A stretch of 64,000 nucleotides of DNA from Sternotherus odoratus (taxonomy: Eukaryota > Chordata > Testudines > Kinosternidae). Below the pieces are notes generated by a model. It did not search any database. It worked only from the letters and a program-made list of their open reading frames with translations, and had not been told where the DNA came from. The stretch is from positions 86,162,390 through 86,226,389 of the forward strand of contig JAVMKO010000003.1 in the NCBI GenBank assembly GCA_032164245.1, written 5' to 3'. A program made the position numbers and the translations under genes. Each line of letters opens with the position of its first letter. The stretch's first letter is position 1. Positions 36,100 through 47,763 of the stretch are shown in pieces.

Positions 36100-37832
36100 T
36101 TGCAGAGCTCAGCAGCACAAGCCGCCATGCAGAGCTCAGCAGCACAAGCCACCACCATGAAGAGCTCAACAGCACAGGAGACCAACCAGAGGAAAAGAGC
36201 TCCAGCATGGTTCACGTGTGAGGTGTTGGATCTGATCGCTATCTGGGGAGAGGAATCCGTGATGTTGAAACTCTGTCACAACAAATGGAATGCCAACACG
36301 TTTTCCAGAGTCTCCAAGGCTATGCTGGAAAGGGGCCACAACAGGGACGCCCAACAGTGCTGCATGAAAATTAAGGAGCTGAGGCAAGCATTCCAGAAAA
36401 CCAAAGAGGCAAATGGACGCTCTGGGGGACCGCCGCGGACATGCCAGTTCTACGATGAACTGAATCAGATAATGGGGGTGCCCCCACCACCGTTGCACCG
36501 GTCTCTGTGGACTCCACCCATGAGATAATTGTCAGGCCTGAGGAGGATTCAGATGATGACCAAGGTGATGAGGATGGAAATATTACGGAGCAGCAGGAGG
36601 CAAGCCAAGAAACCCTGTTAGCAGACAGCCAGGAGCTGTTTATCACCCTGGACCCATTACCCTCCCAACCATCCCAAGCTGCTGGTACCCCAGCTGGTGA
36701 AGGAACCTCTGGTGAGTGTGCCTTTAGGGATTAGATGAGTCATGATTTTAAAAGGAAGCATTTATTAATGATTAACTTTCCCTAAGGACTTGGTATGCAT
36801 TCATTGCTGGTCCTTTTACTGAAACAGTCTGTTAATATATTCCGGGATGGAGTGGAAATCCTCTATGGATATTTCCATGAAACTTTCGAGCAGGTAGCAA
36901 TGAACCTTATGCAACAGGTTTCTGGGGAGAGCCGCCTTATTTGGTCCTCCGTGATAGGATACCATTCCACACCATGAAATTAGTAAATAGTCTGGTATCA
37001 TTGCGTAACACAGCATCGCAGCATATGGACCAGGATTTTGAAGAGACTCCAGTAACATGTGTTCTCTATCTCTCTGAGAAATTCTAAGCAGAGTGATGTC
37101 ATTCACGGTTGCCTGTTTGAAATACAACACTGTAATTAGGAGGGGGACAGATGTTCCTGGATGTAAACTAATCTTCCCCAGCCCGTAGCCCAAGCAGGGA
37201 ATTTTTGTTTTGCTGCTTGCGGCTGCTTCTGAAGCAGACCCAATGGGCCAACCCCCACCCCCACCCCACCCCCTAGCCAGCCCGTAGCCCAAGCAGGGAT
37301 TTTTTGTTTTGTTTTGCTGTTTGCGGTTCACTGGGAGGCACATGGTGGGGGGAGGAGGGAGCCACGTGGTCGGGGGAAGGGAGAGGGGTTAGTATGGAAC
37401 ATCGGAGCGCTGCTGTAAAGAATATGGCTTAGCTTACCATAGCCGGCTGCATGGTGATTTCAGTAGCCGTGTTGAGGCTGTCTCATGTGTGTGAGACGCT
37501 TCTGTGAATGTTTGTGTGAACATGAAAGCCATCCAGTCACTTTTAGGTGCGGAATGTGCCCTTGTACAGAAATCATATCAGGCCTGTGAATACTGTGGTT
37601 CACCATTAAATAGTACTCCCATTGTGCTGCAAAATGTATCTGTCTTATAACCTTCTCCCTTTCTTTGCCCACAGCAGCTGCACATTTATCTCAAAATCCC
37701 ACGTCCTGCCCCTCACACCATCTGTCGCAAATACAGAAGCGTAAAAAGAAGATGCGTGATGACATGTTTAATGAACTAATGAAGAACTCTCATGCTGAGG
37801 CCACTTTGCCTCTGCCTCCCACCCCGCCATAA
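36100..37832 (+). pseudogene. Harbinger Myb/trihelix DNA-binding protein, two exons
   Basis: Exon 1 (36100-36711) starts at an ATG followed by a short N-terminal repeat (MQSSAAQA twice, then MKSSTAQE). The trihelix/Myb-SANT domain spans residues about 35-125: APAWFTCEVLDLIAIWGEE, FSRVSKAMLERGHNRDAQQC, KIKELRQAFQKTKEANGRSG, RTCQFYDELNQIMG. An acidic tail follows (EEDSDDDQGDEDG), but it is one frame off, so a frameshift lies at about 36480-36507. A donor GTGAGT begins at 36712. An acceptor (cccacag, ending 37674) leads to exon 2 with KRKKKMRDDMFNELMK and a stop at 37830-37832; the junction keeps frame. In this superfamily the protein binds the transposon ends and helps bring the nuclease to the nucleus. 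One frameshift makes this copy defective. Confidence 0.82.
37179..37330. repeat. 99-bp partial tandem duplication inside Harbinger
   Basis: 'cagcccgtagcccaagcagg' at 37179 recurs at 37278, followed in both by 'tttttgttttgctg' type sequence. It lies in the intron of the Myb gene and produced the long antisense frame 36816-37343, which is not a gene. Confidence 0.8.
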
Positions 37833-38987
37833 ACATCTCCCCCTTGCTCTCACAGAGATTGTGGAGCACAGAGTAAGCAGCAATAACAATGGGCACATTT
37901 CTGTCGCTGATGTCTGACCGAGTGAGTAATGAACGCCATCGCCCTTTGAGGCGGCCAAATGCACACTCAACTGCCATTCTGCACTTGCTCAGCCTATAGT
38001 TGAACAGCTCCTGGCCCCTGTCCAGGGATCCTGTGTCGGGCTTCATAAGTCAGGGCATTAAGGAGTAGGCTGGGTCCCCAAGGATAACGATCAGCATTTC
38101 TACACCCCCCACAGTAATTTTCTGCTCTGGGAAGAAAATCCCTTGCTGCAGCTGTCTAAATATCCTAGAGTTCCTGAAAACGAGAGCGTCATGAACCTTT
38201 CCCGGCCATCCCATGTACAGGTTGGTGAAACGTCCCTTGTGTTCAACCAGTGTTTGCATGACCATAGAATAATAGCCCTTCTGGTTTCTGTACTCTGCGC
38301 CATCATTGTCCGGTGCCAAGATAGGGAAATGAGTCCCATCTATAGCCCCACCACAGTTAGGGAATCCTATCATGGCAAAGCCATCTATTGTAGCTTGCAG
38401 GTTTCCAAGGTTTATAACCCTGGGTAGCAGCAGCTCGTCGATTGCTCTGCTTATTTGCATCACAGCAGACCCCACTGTAGATTTACCCACCCCAAACTGA
38501 TTTGCGACTGACAGGTTGCAAGCTTCCAGAGGGCTATCGCCACTCGCTTCTAAACTGTGAGGGCTGCTCTCATTTTGGTATTCTTGCGCCAGAGGGCCGG
38601 GGAAAGCAAGTCACAAAGTTCCATGAACGTGCCCTTACGCATGTAAAAGTTTCTGAGCTACTGGAAGTCATCCCAGACCCGCAGCACTATGCGATCCCAC
38701 CAGTCAGTGCTTGTTTCCCTGGCCCAGAATCGGCGTTCCATAACATGAGCCTGCCCCATTGCCACCAAATTTGCCAGATTGTCGGTCACCCTACTTCCAA
38801 AAACATCAGTGTCCCTGTCCCTGCTGTGCACGTCCATGTCCTCCTCCTCATCACTGTCGTCAGTTTCCAGAAAGCGCAGTTGTGTCTGGATCGCCTTCCT
38901 CTGCAGACGATGCAGCTTAAAGTCCACAACAATGCGCGAGGTCTTCACAATGGCCAGTACTTCAGCGGTGGCCTGAGCAGGGTCCAT
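37768..38987 (-). pseudogene. PIF/Harbinger DDE nuclease (HARBI1-like transposase)
   Basis: Read leftward from ATG at 38987. The N-terminal part (109 residues, with acidic DSDEEEDMD and ERRFWARETSTDWWDRIV) ends at TAG 38658-38660. A second TAG is at 38550-38552. Then a frameshift near 38495 leads into MGKSTVGSAVMQISRAIDEL and the catalytic region. DDE_Tnp_4 motifs are kept: GAIDGTHFPI (first Asp), GWPGKVHDALVFRNS, GDPAYSLMP (Asp), and, after TGA 38050-38052, MKPDTG, RMAVECAFGRLKGRWRSL (Glu) and VLHNLCES. The stop at 37768-37770 ends it. There are thus three stops and one frameshift, while the acidic residues of the active site remain. It cuts and pastes Harbinger DNA together with the Myb partner encoded on the other strand. 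Confidence 0.85.
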
Positions 38988-39337
38988 GCTTGCAGTGCTA
39001 TGGCATTAGCGCAGCGCGGAGAAAGGGTGCGAATAATGGAATGCCTACCCACAGTGCACCGCTCAAAATGGCGTCGGTGGCATGAAAAAAGGACATGAAA
39101 CAATGAAATGCCTACCCATAGTGCAGCACTCGAAATGGTGCCTGATGGGGACTCCGGGAACTATGGGATAGCTACCCACAGTGCACCACTCGCTATGTCG
39201 ATGCTTGCCACAGTTCTGTGGACAGACAATGCCAACTTGCTGTGCTTTGTGGGGACGCACAAAATTGACTCTATATAGTCTGCTTACAAAAATCTATGGG
39301 AAGGAAATCAACCTACTGTTGTAGTGAAGACATACCC

Positions 39338-42151
39338 GTACATTCCAATAGGCAGAAGGATCCTTGTGGCTGCACTCAGAGGAGAGGAGGATGTAGGATT
39401 CTGCACCACCTGAGGGGCTTCATCTGCTGCAGTGTGGCATGTTGTTTTAGGGTGATTACTACATATGGAAACCAATACATACTGTAATAACAAGCACATG
39501 CACATTACCTATACACACACAGTCAGCAAGCTCTGAAGCTGCAGACATTATAATTCTAACAGCAGGTCACAGAACCCCTGACTACCTTGGGGGGCCAATC
39601 AGTAATGATATATGAGATAAGTGACAGATGTATGCTTGTATCCTCAGTTCAGAAAATTAACAGTGGGAGGTGAGAATAGAACTACTCTGTCAAACAACTC
39701 CTCTGTGACTGATGGATATGGCTATTAAGATACAATTGCCCAAACACCCTGACAGTGGAGTGGTAAAAACTAGACATGATGAGAAAATAATTTATTTTTG
39801 TTTAATTTTTTTCTAAGTTCAAATAAAACTTATTTAACAAAGACTGTGGCTATAATTTTGCAATTTCCACATAGTTTTATAAATGAGAAAAAGCACACAT
39901 CTAACTTCACAAAGGAACGTCTGTGAGGAGGATGTGCTGGAGCTGGGAATACCCACTTTTGGTCTCAAAGCCAAGGACATAAGGATCTTTTCCCAGTGGA
40001 GCGTGAGTTACAAAAGATGGAAGTAAACACCAGTGATTAAAGTGTGAGTTGCAGAGTGGGGTTCATAAGAAGTCATAGACCGGGCAAAAAAAAAATAATT
40101 AAAAAAAAAAATCAAGCTGGGTTGCTCACTTTAAGTACTGTTCTACCAAAGCTGCTACCCCCAAATTATGGGAGCACCCCTCCATTCCCCACCCCCACCC
40201 CCGCGCACACACACCTTTTTTCAGAAATCTTTAAGCACTGCAGACGCTGATCTGGTGAACACCTAAGAGGACTCCCAAGAAATAGAGGTAGTGGAAGGTC
40301 TCATAGGTAACTCAACCCCATGCTCTTTCACCCATCCCTTGGGACACGGTATTCCCCCAGGAACTTCAGATACCTGGAAAAAGGTGGAAAATGCAGATGA
40401 TACCATAGGTACATATGGTTAGAGCAAATAAGAAAGTGCTATAGATTCAGCTATAGGTGACAGCTAAAGTCTGTGAAAAGTATTCTTCCACAGGGCAAAA
40501 GGTCTTCACTTATGAACTTACTGCCCCACATCATAAGGAAATCCTTTTTACATGGCTTTGCAAGTCAGATGGGTTCTCTTTTAGGCCATGTGAATCACAA
40601 GTTGAGCAGACTACTTCACCTTGCTGACAGTGGTAATTTGCAGTGCATCCCAATGTATCCTTGCATCTCCCACAAGAGGAATGACCAAATATCTGTTCTA
40701 CAGCTGTCTCACTCTTTCACTCTGAGCAGCACAACTCAAATTTATCTGGATGTCCAGTAGTAATGCTCTGTGGGGCTTTTAATAGTTTTCTCTGTCCTTT
40801 CCTATGGTTCTCTATTTGTGACAGAAATTGGCTGAATCTTACAAAGGTCCACCCTATGTTGGAAGTAGCTTATATTCCTTTTTTTTTTTAAGAGCTAAGT
40901 AAAGCCACTAAAATGTTGCCTGAATACAGCGTTCGATAACTAAATTATAGTCTCAGTTGCATTTTGGTTATAGAAACTGCCTTTGCTTTCTGAAGCACAC
41001 AATATTTGGCACTAAACTCTACTTTCATCTTCATAGTGTTACTGACTTCCCATTGTTCTCTTTGTTTACCTTGCAGTTTGCTTGTTTTGCTGGGAAACTA
41101 CTCTGTATTGCTGATGTAAATTATATTCTTTCCTGTATTGCTAAACCCCACCCCTAGATATAAGTAAATAAAGCATAATGAATAATTTATCTGACAAATT
41201 TAACTTCATCATGGAGCAGATAAAGATTCTCTTGAATGTATTTGTTATTCAAAGTATTTTTGAATGGGATTGTATATTTTATTAACTCTCTAGAAGGTGT
41301 AGGTATTTGGTATTTGTGTTACTTGATTTGTGGTAGCCCAGGTAAGGCACACAGTACTGTTTCTGTTCCCTGTTTGGATGCCATACACACTGAAAGCCAA
41401 CTATTCATGTGTGCATAGTTAGAGCCAAATTCTCTACTGGCACCCCTCCATTGAAGTACATGTAGTTGCACCACCAGAGAATTAGGACTTTGAAATTCAG
41501 TTTCTGCAATGCTCATGCATTTGATTTTAACATTTACTGTCTGTGAATATTTGTCCCAGTACAGATCAACTGAAAAGTGATCACCGTAGGGTTATGAGAA
41601 TGGCCAAAGCTAATTTGGTTAACCACTCATGGACCAGTTTAAAAAAAAAATCTCCACACATCAACACTCACCAATACTTATTATGATGATGATGATGACG
41701 GCAGCATTCAGAGACCTCATCCAGTACTGGTGTCTCATTTTGGATGTGCTCTACAAACACACAAAGATACTGTCCCCCTCCAAAATAGCAGTTGACTGCT
41801 GAGTCCTCGAGTCATCACCATTCGTCTGTGCTTCTAACCTCTCACTGGTTCTGGTCAGAATATATTTGATTCAGGAATAAAAGGAGCTTTAAGGTAACCT
41901 TATCTTTCATCTGTAGTATTCTGGTATCTGTCCAGATGCTGCCCCCTCCGTAACTACCATTTCCAAAGCCTGCAGGATGTTGCTGTGAAATCTTTCTTGC
42001 TGACACTGTAGTTTTCTTTTCAGGGTCAGTACTTTGACATTATGATAATCTTTGCTGCCTTGCATTTTCTCATCTCTTTGCCTTTCATAACAACCAAAGA
42101 TGTTTAAAGGTAGTAGAGATTAACTCAATTTATAAAATTAGGAATTAGAAT
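39338..42151. other. Unassigned AT-rich DNA
   Basis: An A-rich run with one TT interruption at 40086-40110, a C-rich stretch at 40185-40204 and (ATG)n at 41680-41699. No gene or repeat family recognised. Confidence 0.4.
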
Positions 42152-42314
42152 GGCGGGGGGGAGCATTGGCCTGCTAAACCCAGCATTGTGAGTTCAATCC
42201 TTGAGGGGGCCATTTGGGAATATGGGGCAAAAAATAGGGACTGGTCCAACTTTGAGGAGGGGGTTGGACTAGATGATCACCTGAGGTCCCTTCCAACTCT
42301 GAGATTCTATTATT
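42152..42314 (+). mobile_element. Turtle tRNA-derived SINE (Cry/Pol III type)
   Basis: The tRNA-like part has 'gcattggcctgctaaaccc' and a B-box-like 'gagttcaatcc' (42190-42200); the 5' head with the A box is lost or replaced by a G run. The body contains 'gagggggccatttgggaa' and 'tggggcaaaaaatagggac'. The tail 'gggttggactagatgatcac' plus 'ctgaggtcccttccaactct' and 'gattctat' matches the CR1 3' end at 59070-59125, as expected for a SINE mobilised by CR1. This family is characteristic of turtles. Confidence 0.9.
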
Positions 42315-42841
42315 CCAATATTCAGACATGACATTTTGGTTTGCCCCATTATAATCAAATAGACCACAGATGGAGGTTCAGATTCAATAACACCATCTTC
42401 CATAAGCTTTGAGGTGCATTTGGATCCAGGATTTTGGTCAAGGCCTGTTCTCTGATCAGAAACATTTTTTAATTACTTACCAAGAATGAAAAAATAGGAA
42501 CTTGGGTTCTGTGTTCATTGTTGTTTTTTTTAATTTCACAATGGTTAAAAGATGCTCTTGGCCAAAATATAATGGACCTAGTGTGACAACACTATAATTG
42601 AGTTTTTTGTCTAACTTTCTCTAATTTGTACATTGTTAGAGAAGCTGAATAATGTACAGTGGAGGAATTTAGATTTTTGCCCTTAAAGGTAATCTTCTCT
42701 ATAAACAATTGCTGACCACACGAGTTTCACTATACCTAGTAGTGCTTTCAGAGGGCTCTATATAAGTCAATGATTTTTATTTTAATAACAATACTGGTAA
42801 CATTGATAAAAGTGTGTTTTCATAATCCGAAGGTTTTAAAA

Positions 42842-43296
42842 ATATTAATCTTCAAAACAGCCCTGTGAGGTGGGCAGGTTAATCATTATCCCCATGTTTA
42901 GTGCAAGCTGAGGCAGAGAAGGAGAGTAAAACCGTGCAGCAAAACCTTTAATTTGGGTTGTCTCAATTTTGGGTGTACATTTCAAGAGTTTCAATGGGGG
43001 TGAGCCCCATCAACTTCACTTCGAATTCTGAGTGCTCAGGGACACTGAAAATCAGGCATCTCCAGTTGCACATCCTAAAAGAGAGACATTCAAAATAAGT
43101 GGCCACTTCTGAAAATTTTGGTCTAACGGCTCTGAATCTGATCTCTTTGGAGTCAATTGTAACATTCTTCTTGATTTCAACAGTACAAGGTTGGGCCTTA
43201 TAGTGTCTTTTCTTAGAAGGAGTCAGAAGTAAAACTCAGATGTTTCTAATTTCCAGCCCTGTGCTCAAACCACTTAACCACGCCTTTCCCCATCAC
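42842..43296 (-). repeat. MIR SINE, antisense, split
   Basis: 42848-42960 ('cagccctgtgaggtgggcag', 'ttatccccatgtttagtgc', 'aagctgaggcagagaagg') matches the inverted MIR 3' part. 43215-43296 ('agaaggagtcagaagtaaa', 'cagatgtttctaatttccag', 'ccctgtgctcaaaccactta') matches its 5' part. About 250 bp of unrelated DNA separates them, so the old MIR was interrupted later. Confidence 0.65.
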
Positions 43297-43928
43297 AAAA
43301 TCAGTTAGCTTTAATGTACATATATTACTATACTTCAAAAATATATAAAGCATACACATGTGAGAGAAGGTACTATATTAGCATAGTATAATAGCATAGC
43401 ACAAATTTACATGTGATATGGCAGATAATAACTTTATTTCCTCCCTTCCCCATTAAATAGTTTAATTTAAAACAGGCAGGCTTTCTTTTTGTATCCTACT
43501 TTAGAGGCTATTTATGTTCTAGAATCTTTTCAGGGATAAGGAGACTGTCTTTGAACACGTGAAGGTTCAAAAGTTACTGGGGATTTGGGGTACATAATAT
43601 GAGACATCAGAGGGGCATGATTTTCAGAGAATAAGTGAACCGCACTTTCTGAAAACCGGGCTCCTTTCCAGTCTTAAACCTGATACCTAAAAATAGAGGG
43701 GCCCCTGCCTCCACCCAATCACTAGTTACATTTGAAAATTTTGGCCACTGATTTACTAAAAATGTTTATATTACAGTGTTCATCTACATCTAATCTAATC
43801 CATTTGTAGGTCCATAATTCATTTATATCATGCTCATCACCATGGTGTTTGAATACTAGTGAAGGGACCTCTGACTCTTACAAATATAATGATTGGAGTA
43901 ACACACACACACTTTTTTATTTTTCTTT

Positions 43929-45013
43929 CAGTGTTGTCATAGTTGTGTTGGTCCTAGGATATGAGAGAGACAAAGCAAGTGAGGTACTATCTTTTATTGC
44001 ACCAACTGTTGTAGATGAAAGAGACAGGCTTTCAAGTGTCACAGAGCTCTTCTTCAGGCCTAGGGTGGGTAATAAGAGGATACGTGCCACTTTGAGTTGG
44101 TATGTCCTGATCTGTGGAGCACTTGCTTCTGATAAGCTTGGTGAGGTGGTGAGGTTGGGAGGTTGTCTGAAGGCCAGACGAAGGGGTTTAGGAAAGATTA
44201 CTTTCAGCATATAGTCCCCATCAAGTATGGGATTTTTAAAATTATTATTATTTTACCCTGGGTGTGGTCTGTTTTTTTCTTCTTGAACTGAAGCAAGTTC
44301 TCTTGTAGAATTAGGTGGCCCATTCCATGATATGATCTACTTCTCTGATGAAATATCCTTGTTTGGTGACTATGATTTAGGTTTTTTAGACCAGGATAAA
44401 CTAAGTCAAAATGACACCAAACCTTGTCAGAACAACAGATCCAAAACCTGCTGCCATGTCTCCATTACTGTGATGATCAATACACCTCCACTTCACACCT
44501 TTCAAGATCTGTGAATCCTACACAAGCCTATCATAACATGTGGCGTACTTCACCCAATACATTGAACAAGCCCACAACTATGTGGATCAAACTAGACCAT
44601 GACTACACTCTTGAATGAACTCACACAGAAAAATAATATAAGACAAAAATGCCATATCACCTGTGGGCAAAAACTTTTCACAAAACAATCACTTGATCTC
44701 TTTTTAGTCCTCATTCTCAAAGGACACCTGCACAACACATTCAAAATACAAGCCTGGAAGCTTAAATTCATATCTCTGCTAGACACCAAAAATTATGGAC
44801 TCAATGGATACACTGGTTTTATGTCTCATTACAACAATCTACAACCCACTAGCTCTCCTTTGTTCTATGATTGCAGAGGTGTTAATTGCGCACTACATTT
44901 TGAATAGTTTCTGGTAACATGTTGTTAACTCCTTATGCTTAACAATCTGTTCCAACTTGTATTTTTAGCTGTGACACTCTGAGTACCTTTCCCAGTCCTG
45001 AAGAAGAACCCTA
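43929..45013. mobile_element. Penelope-like element, head-to-head inverted copy
   Basis: 43929-44388 is antisense: 3' region 'gaggtactatcttttattgc', 'acagagctcttcttcaggcc', then a jump to 'gtgccactttgagttggtat' and 'ccattccatgatatgatct'. 44389-45013 is sense: from 'accttgtcagaacaacagat' through decayed nuclease sequence (44530-44640) to the 3' part 'agtacctttcccagtcctga' and 'agaagaaccctatggcact'. This is the YVGET-type PLE family also at 56735-58262. The antisense arm has an internal deletion. No intact frame remains, and no clean target duplication was found. Confidence 0.8.
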
Positions 45014-46320
45014 TGGCACTTTAAAAAAATATATTTTTATAAGATGCAACCATAGCATCAGGTTTTATGTTGCATTGCTTAATGTACAATACTATTATAG
45101 AGGCAAGAAACATACATTTTCTGAGGCCTCCTCTTACATCTATGGGGAACAATTCCTTTGTCAGCCACAGGGCAAAAACTGTAAGGGGCTGACACCTGCA
45201 GGATGTCTCTGAGAAAATCTGAGTAGTTGAAAGTACTGACCTTGTTCAAACATTCAGCTTTTCAAACTACAGTACTCTAAGGCACAGAAAAATGACTTAT
45301 GTAAAATGTCTGAATATAGATAGAAGGAAGGATGATTCAATGAGTTCCATTTTAGGAAGTATACATATTGCATGTATAATGTCTTTGTTTTCTTCTAAAA
45401 CTCAGATAATTTGTTTTTCATTTTCAACAAAATCATGAGTTTTCAGAACATTCTCAATTGGGGTTTTGCATAGCAGTACAGTACTAAGATTTTTATTGTG
45501 GAAGCAAGAATTCATGTTCTTAAGTGCATTATGTACCTAGTAAAGTCTGACCAGTCCTCTGACACAAATTATACAGAGGTTGTATACACGGAAAATTAGA
45601 TGTATTCTCTGTTCAGGAGAGGAGAATACATCAGCCGCACAGAGAGTTAAGGGTGTTTGATCCTTTAATTGTGCAGAGTCTAAAGGTCAGCAGGAAATCC
45701 TGGCACTGACTCTATGGATGCAAGGAAATCATTATGGTGTTTCTGGCCCTACTACTTCCCAAGCTTCTCCAGCAGCTTCATATGTCAACATGAATTGAAG
45801 CACACTTGAAGTCGTATAGTGTATGGCGACAGTCATGGAGCTGCTATGTGTTAATTTCTGAACACCGATATGTAATCATGGTGTTAATATTGCAAGTGAC
45901 CTAGTCAGTGGTAAAGTTGCTGTACAGTATGGAGGGCTATTAGAATTTCCTGTCTGAATTTATTTGATTTCACTTAATAGGGACTGTGGGAAAAGCAAAT
46001 AGAACAGTCACACAATAGATCCAGATGAGGACAGCCCAACACACAATTGAAAGACAATAAGTCAAGCTGTGACCTTCAAGAATTGTGTCTCTGGTCTCTA
46101 CTAGGTTGCAAGCCTTATTTTCCCAGGCTGGGAGGCTAGAGATCAATAAGGCTATAAACGGTTAAGAAGTTTCTGGATCCCTGTGAAGGGTAGATGGGGT
46201 GAGTCTCCCAGGGATGCCCAATGAGCTCTCTTAGTGAATTATGACAGTCAGACAAAGAGAGGCTCAGTAGAAGAGTCTATAAGAAACTAGTTCTAATAGG
46301 GTGGAAGATGGTTAGACATT
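45014..46320. other. Unassigned AT-rich DNA
   Basis: Nothing recognised. Confidence 0.4.
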
Positions 46321-46642
46321 GGGGCTTGTCTACACTACAAAGTTAAGTCAATGTAACTATGAAGGTGTACGCACTACAATCCTCCTCCCTTTGCTGTGAC
46401 TCGCCTGCAATGCCAACCTAATAGAACCACCTCAATGAGAGGCATAGTGCTTAAGGCAACATAGTTGGAGTGACACAGTGTCAGTGTACACCTGAGTCGT
46501 CCTTAGTGGCCTCCAGAAGGGGTCCCGCAATGCTTACTGTGACCTCTCTGGTCACCATTTTGAACTCCGCAGCCCTGCAGTCACATTTTAAAGCCCCAGT
46601 TGCTCAATGTGGAGAGCTAACATAGCTTCTACCTAGCTGACC

Positions 46643-47190
46643 ATGTCAGTTCCACACAGTAAACATGCTCCTTCCCAGAGTACACAAGAGGTGGTGGATT
46701 TCTTGAGTCGGTGGGAGCAGAAGGCTGTACAGGCACACTTCCAATCCAGCTGCAGAAACTTTTATATTTATGGACAGATCGACCAGGGCCTGAAGGATAA
46801 GGGCTATAACAGGGTCATGCAGTGGTGCCATATAATATAAAGGAGCTAAGGCAGGCGTACCAGAAGACGAGGGAGAAAATGGACACTTTTGTGTGGAGTC
46901 ACAGGTATGCTGCTTCTACAAGATGCTGCATGCCATCCTCAGTAGCAACTCCACTTCTACCATCAAGAGCCCACATGGATACTTTGGAGGGGGTCCAGAC
47001 TGGAGTTAGAGGCCACCAGAGTGAACCCTGAGGACGAGATGCTAGACGAGGAAGTGGAGGCAGAGGAAGATGGAGGATCAGGTGGCGTGGCAATCCAGGA
47101 GCTCTTTTTGAGTCCAGAGTAGTCTAGCCACTCCCAGCAGTCCAGCACTAGTGAGCCTGATGCAGGGGAGGGAACCTCTGGTAAGTTCTT
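46643..47190 (+). pseudogene. Harbinger Myb/trihelix protein, remnant
   Basis: Broken reading frames keep parts of the trihelix domain: VVDFLSRWEQKAVQAHFQS, YGQIDQGLKDKGYNRVMQWC, then IKELRQAYQKTRE in another frame near 46830, and an acidic region near 47030-47080. 'ggaacctctggtaagttct' near 47170 mirrors the exon 1 donor of the better copy at 36712. Several frameshifts; not functional. Confidence 0.72.
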
Positions 47191-47763
47191 AGTTTGCTTC
47201 AATATCGCCAAACACATCTGCTCATGTTCTGCTTTTATAATCAGGGTAGACAAGGAAGTGGAATAACCAATAGAGGGGAAGTTGCTATCTGCTTCTCATT
47301 CCCCTGTGCAACTAGACAGAGGGGACCCTGCGGACAGTTTTTTTATGCACACGAAGATATCCCGTGAATCCTCCATAGAGATCTCTAGGAAACTTTACTG
47401 AAGGTAATCTGCCAAAGATTTCTTGGGAGGGCTGCATGGTTTCTTTGCCATGCCACTTAGTAATTACTTCTTCAGGCACAATTGCAGTGCACAGACTAGT
47501 AGCATAGAGACCCAATATACAGCCATGCGCATGCAGGAGCCGCTCCCTTGCAGCCACGGTTACCCTCAGGAACGAGATATCAGTTAAAGGCTTTGACGGT
47601 CTCCTCATACACAATGGCAGAGTGGCTCAACTACATAAGGAGAAGAAAGAAGTGGTCCTCCTTGATCTGAATAGTTCATCATTGAGCCCCAGGTACCTGG
47701 CTGCTCAAAATCAGCAGACAGTTTGGCTTCCACACTCCACCCATGGGGAAACTCCTCCTCCTT

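Larger units (their letters stand above)
35701..39337. mobile_element. PIF/Harbinger transposon, near full length
   Basis: About 3.6 kb. The left end 'ggcctggtccccattac' and the inverse of the right end 'gtagtgaagacatacc' form weak terminal inverted repeats; exact ends and the 3-bp target duplication are uncertain. It carries the two genes of the superfamily on opposite strands: a Myb/trihelix DNA-binding protein (36100-37832, +) and a DDE nuclease (37768-38987, -), pointing at each other. The 5' region 35820-36060 and the right region 39000-39260 ('gcctacccacagtgcacc', repeated three times in variants) are subterminal non-coding DNA. It is a probable source family for Harbinger MITEs in this window. 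Confidence 0.88.

Noticed and set aside
36816..37343. Antisense 175-residue open frame
   Set aside because: It lies opposite the intron of the Harbinger Myb gene and includes the 99-bp duplication; it shows no domain.
37768..38490. Nuclease frame as the domesticated host gene HARBI1
   Set aside because: It has stops and a frameshift, is paired with the transposon Myb gene between transposon ends, and has a second decayed copy at 48310-48960.
38502..39098. 198-residue + strand open frame
   Set aside because: Mirror of the Harbinger nuclease on the opposite strand; the minus frame holds the real motifs.
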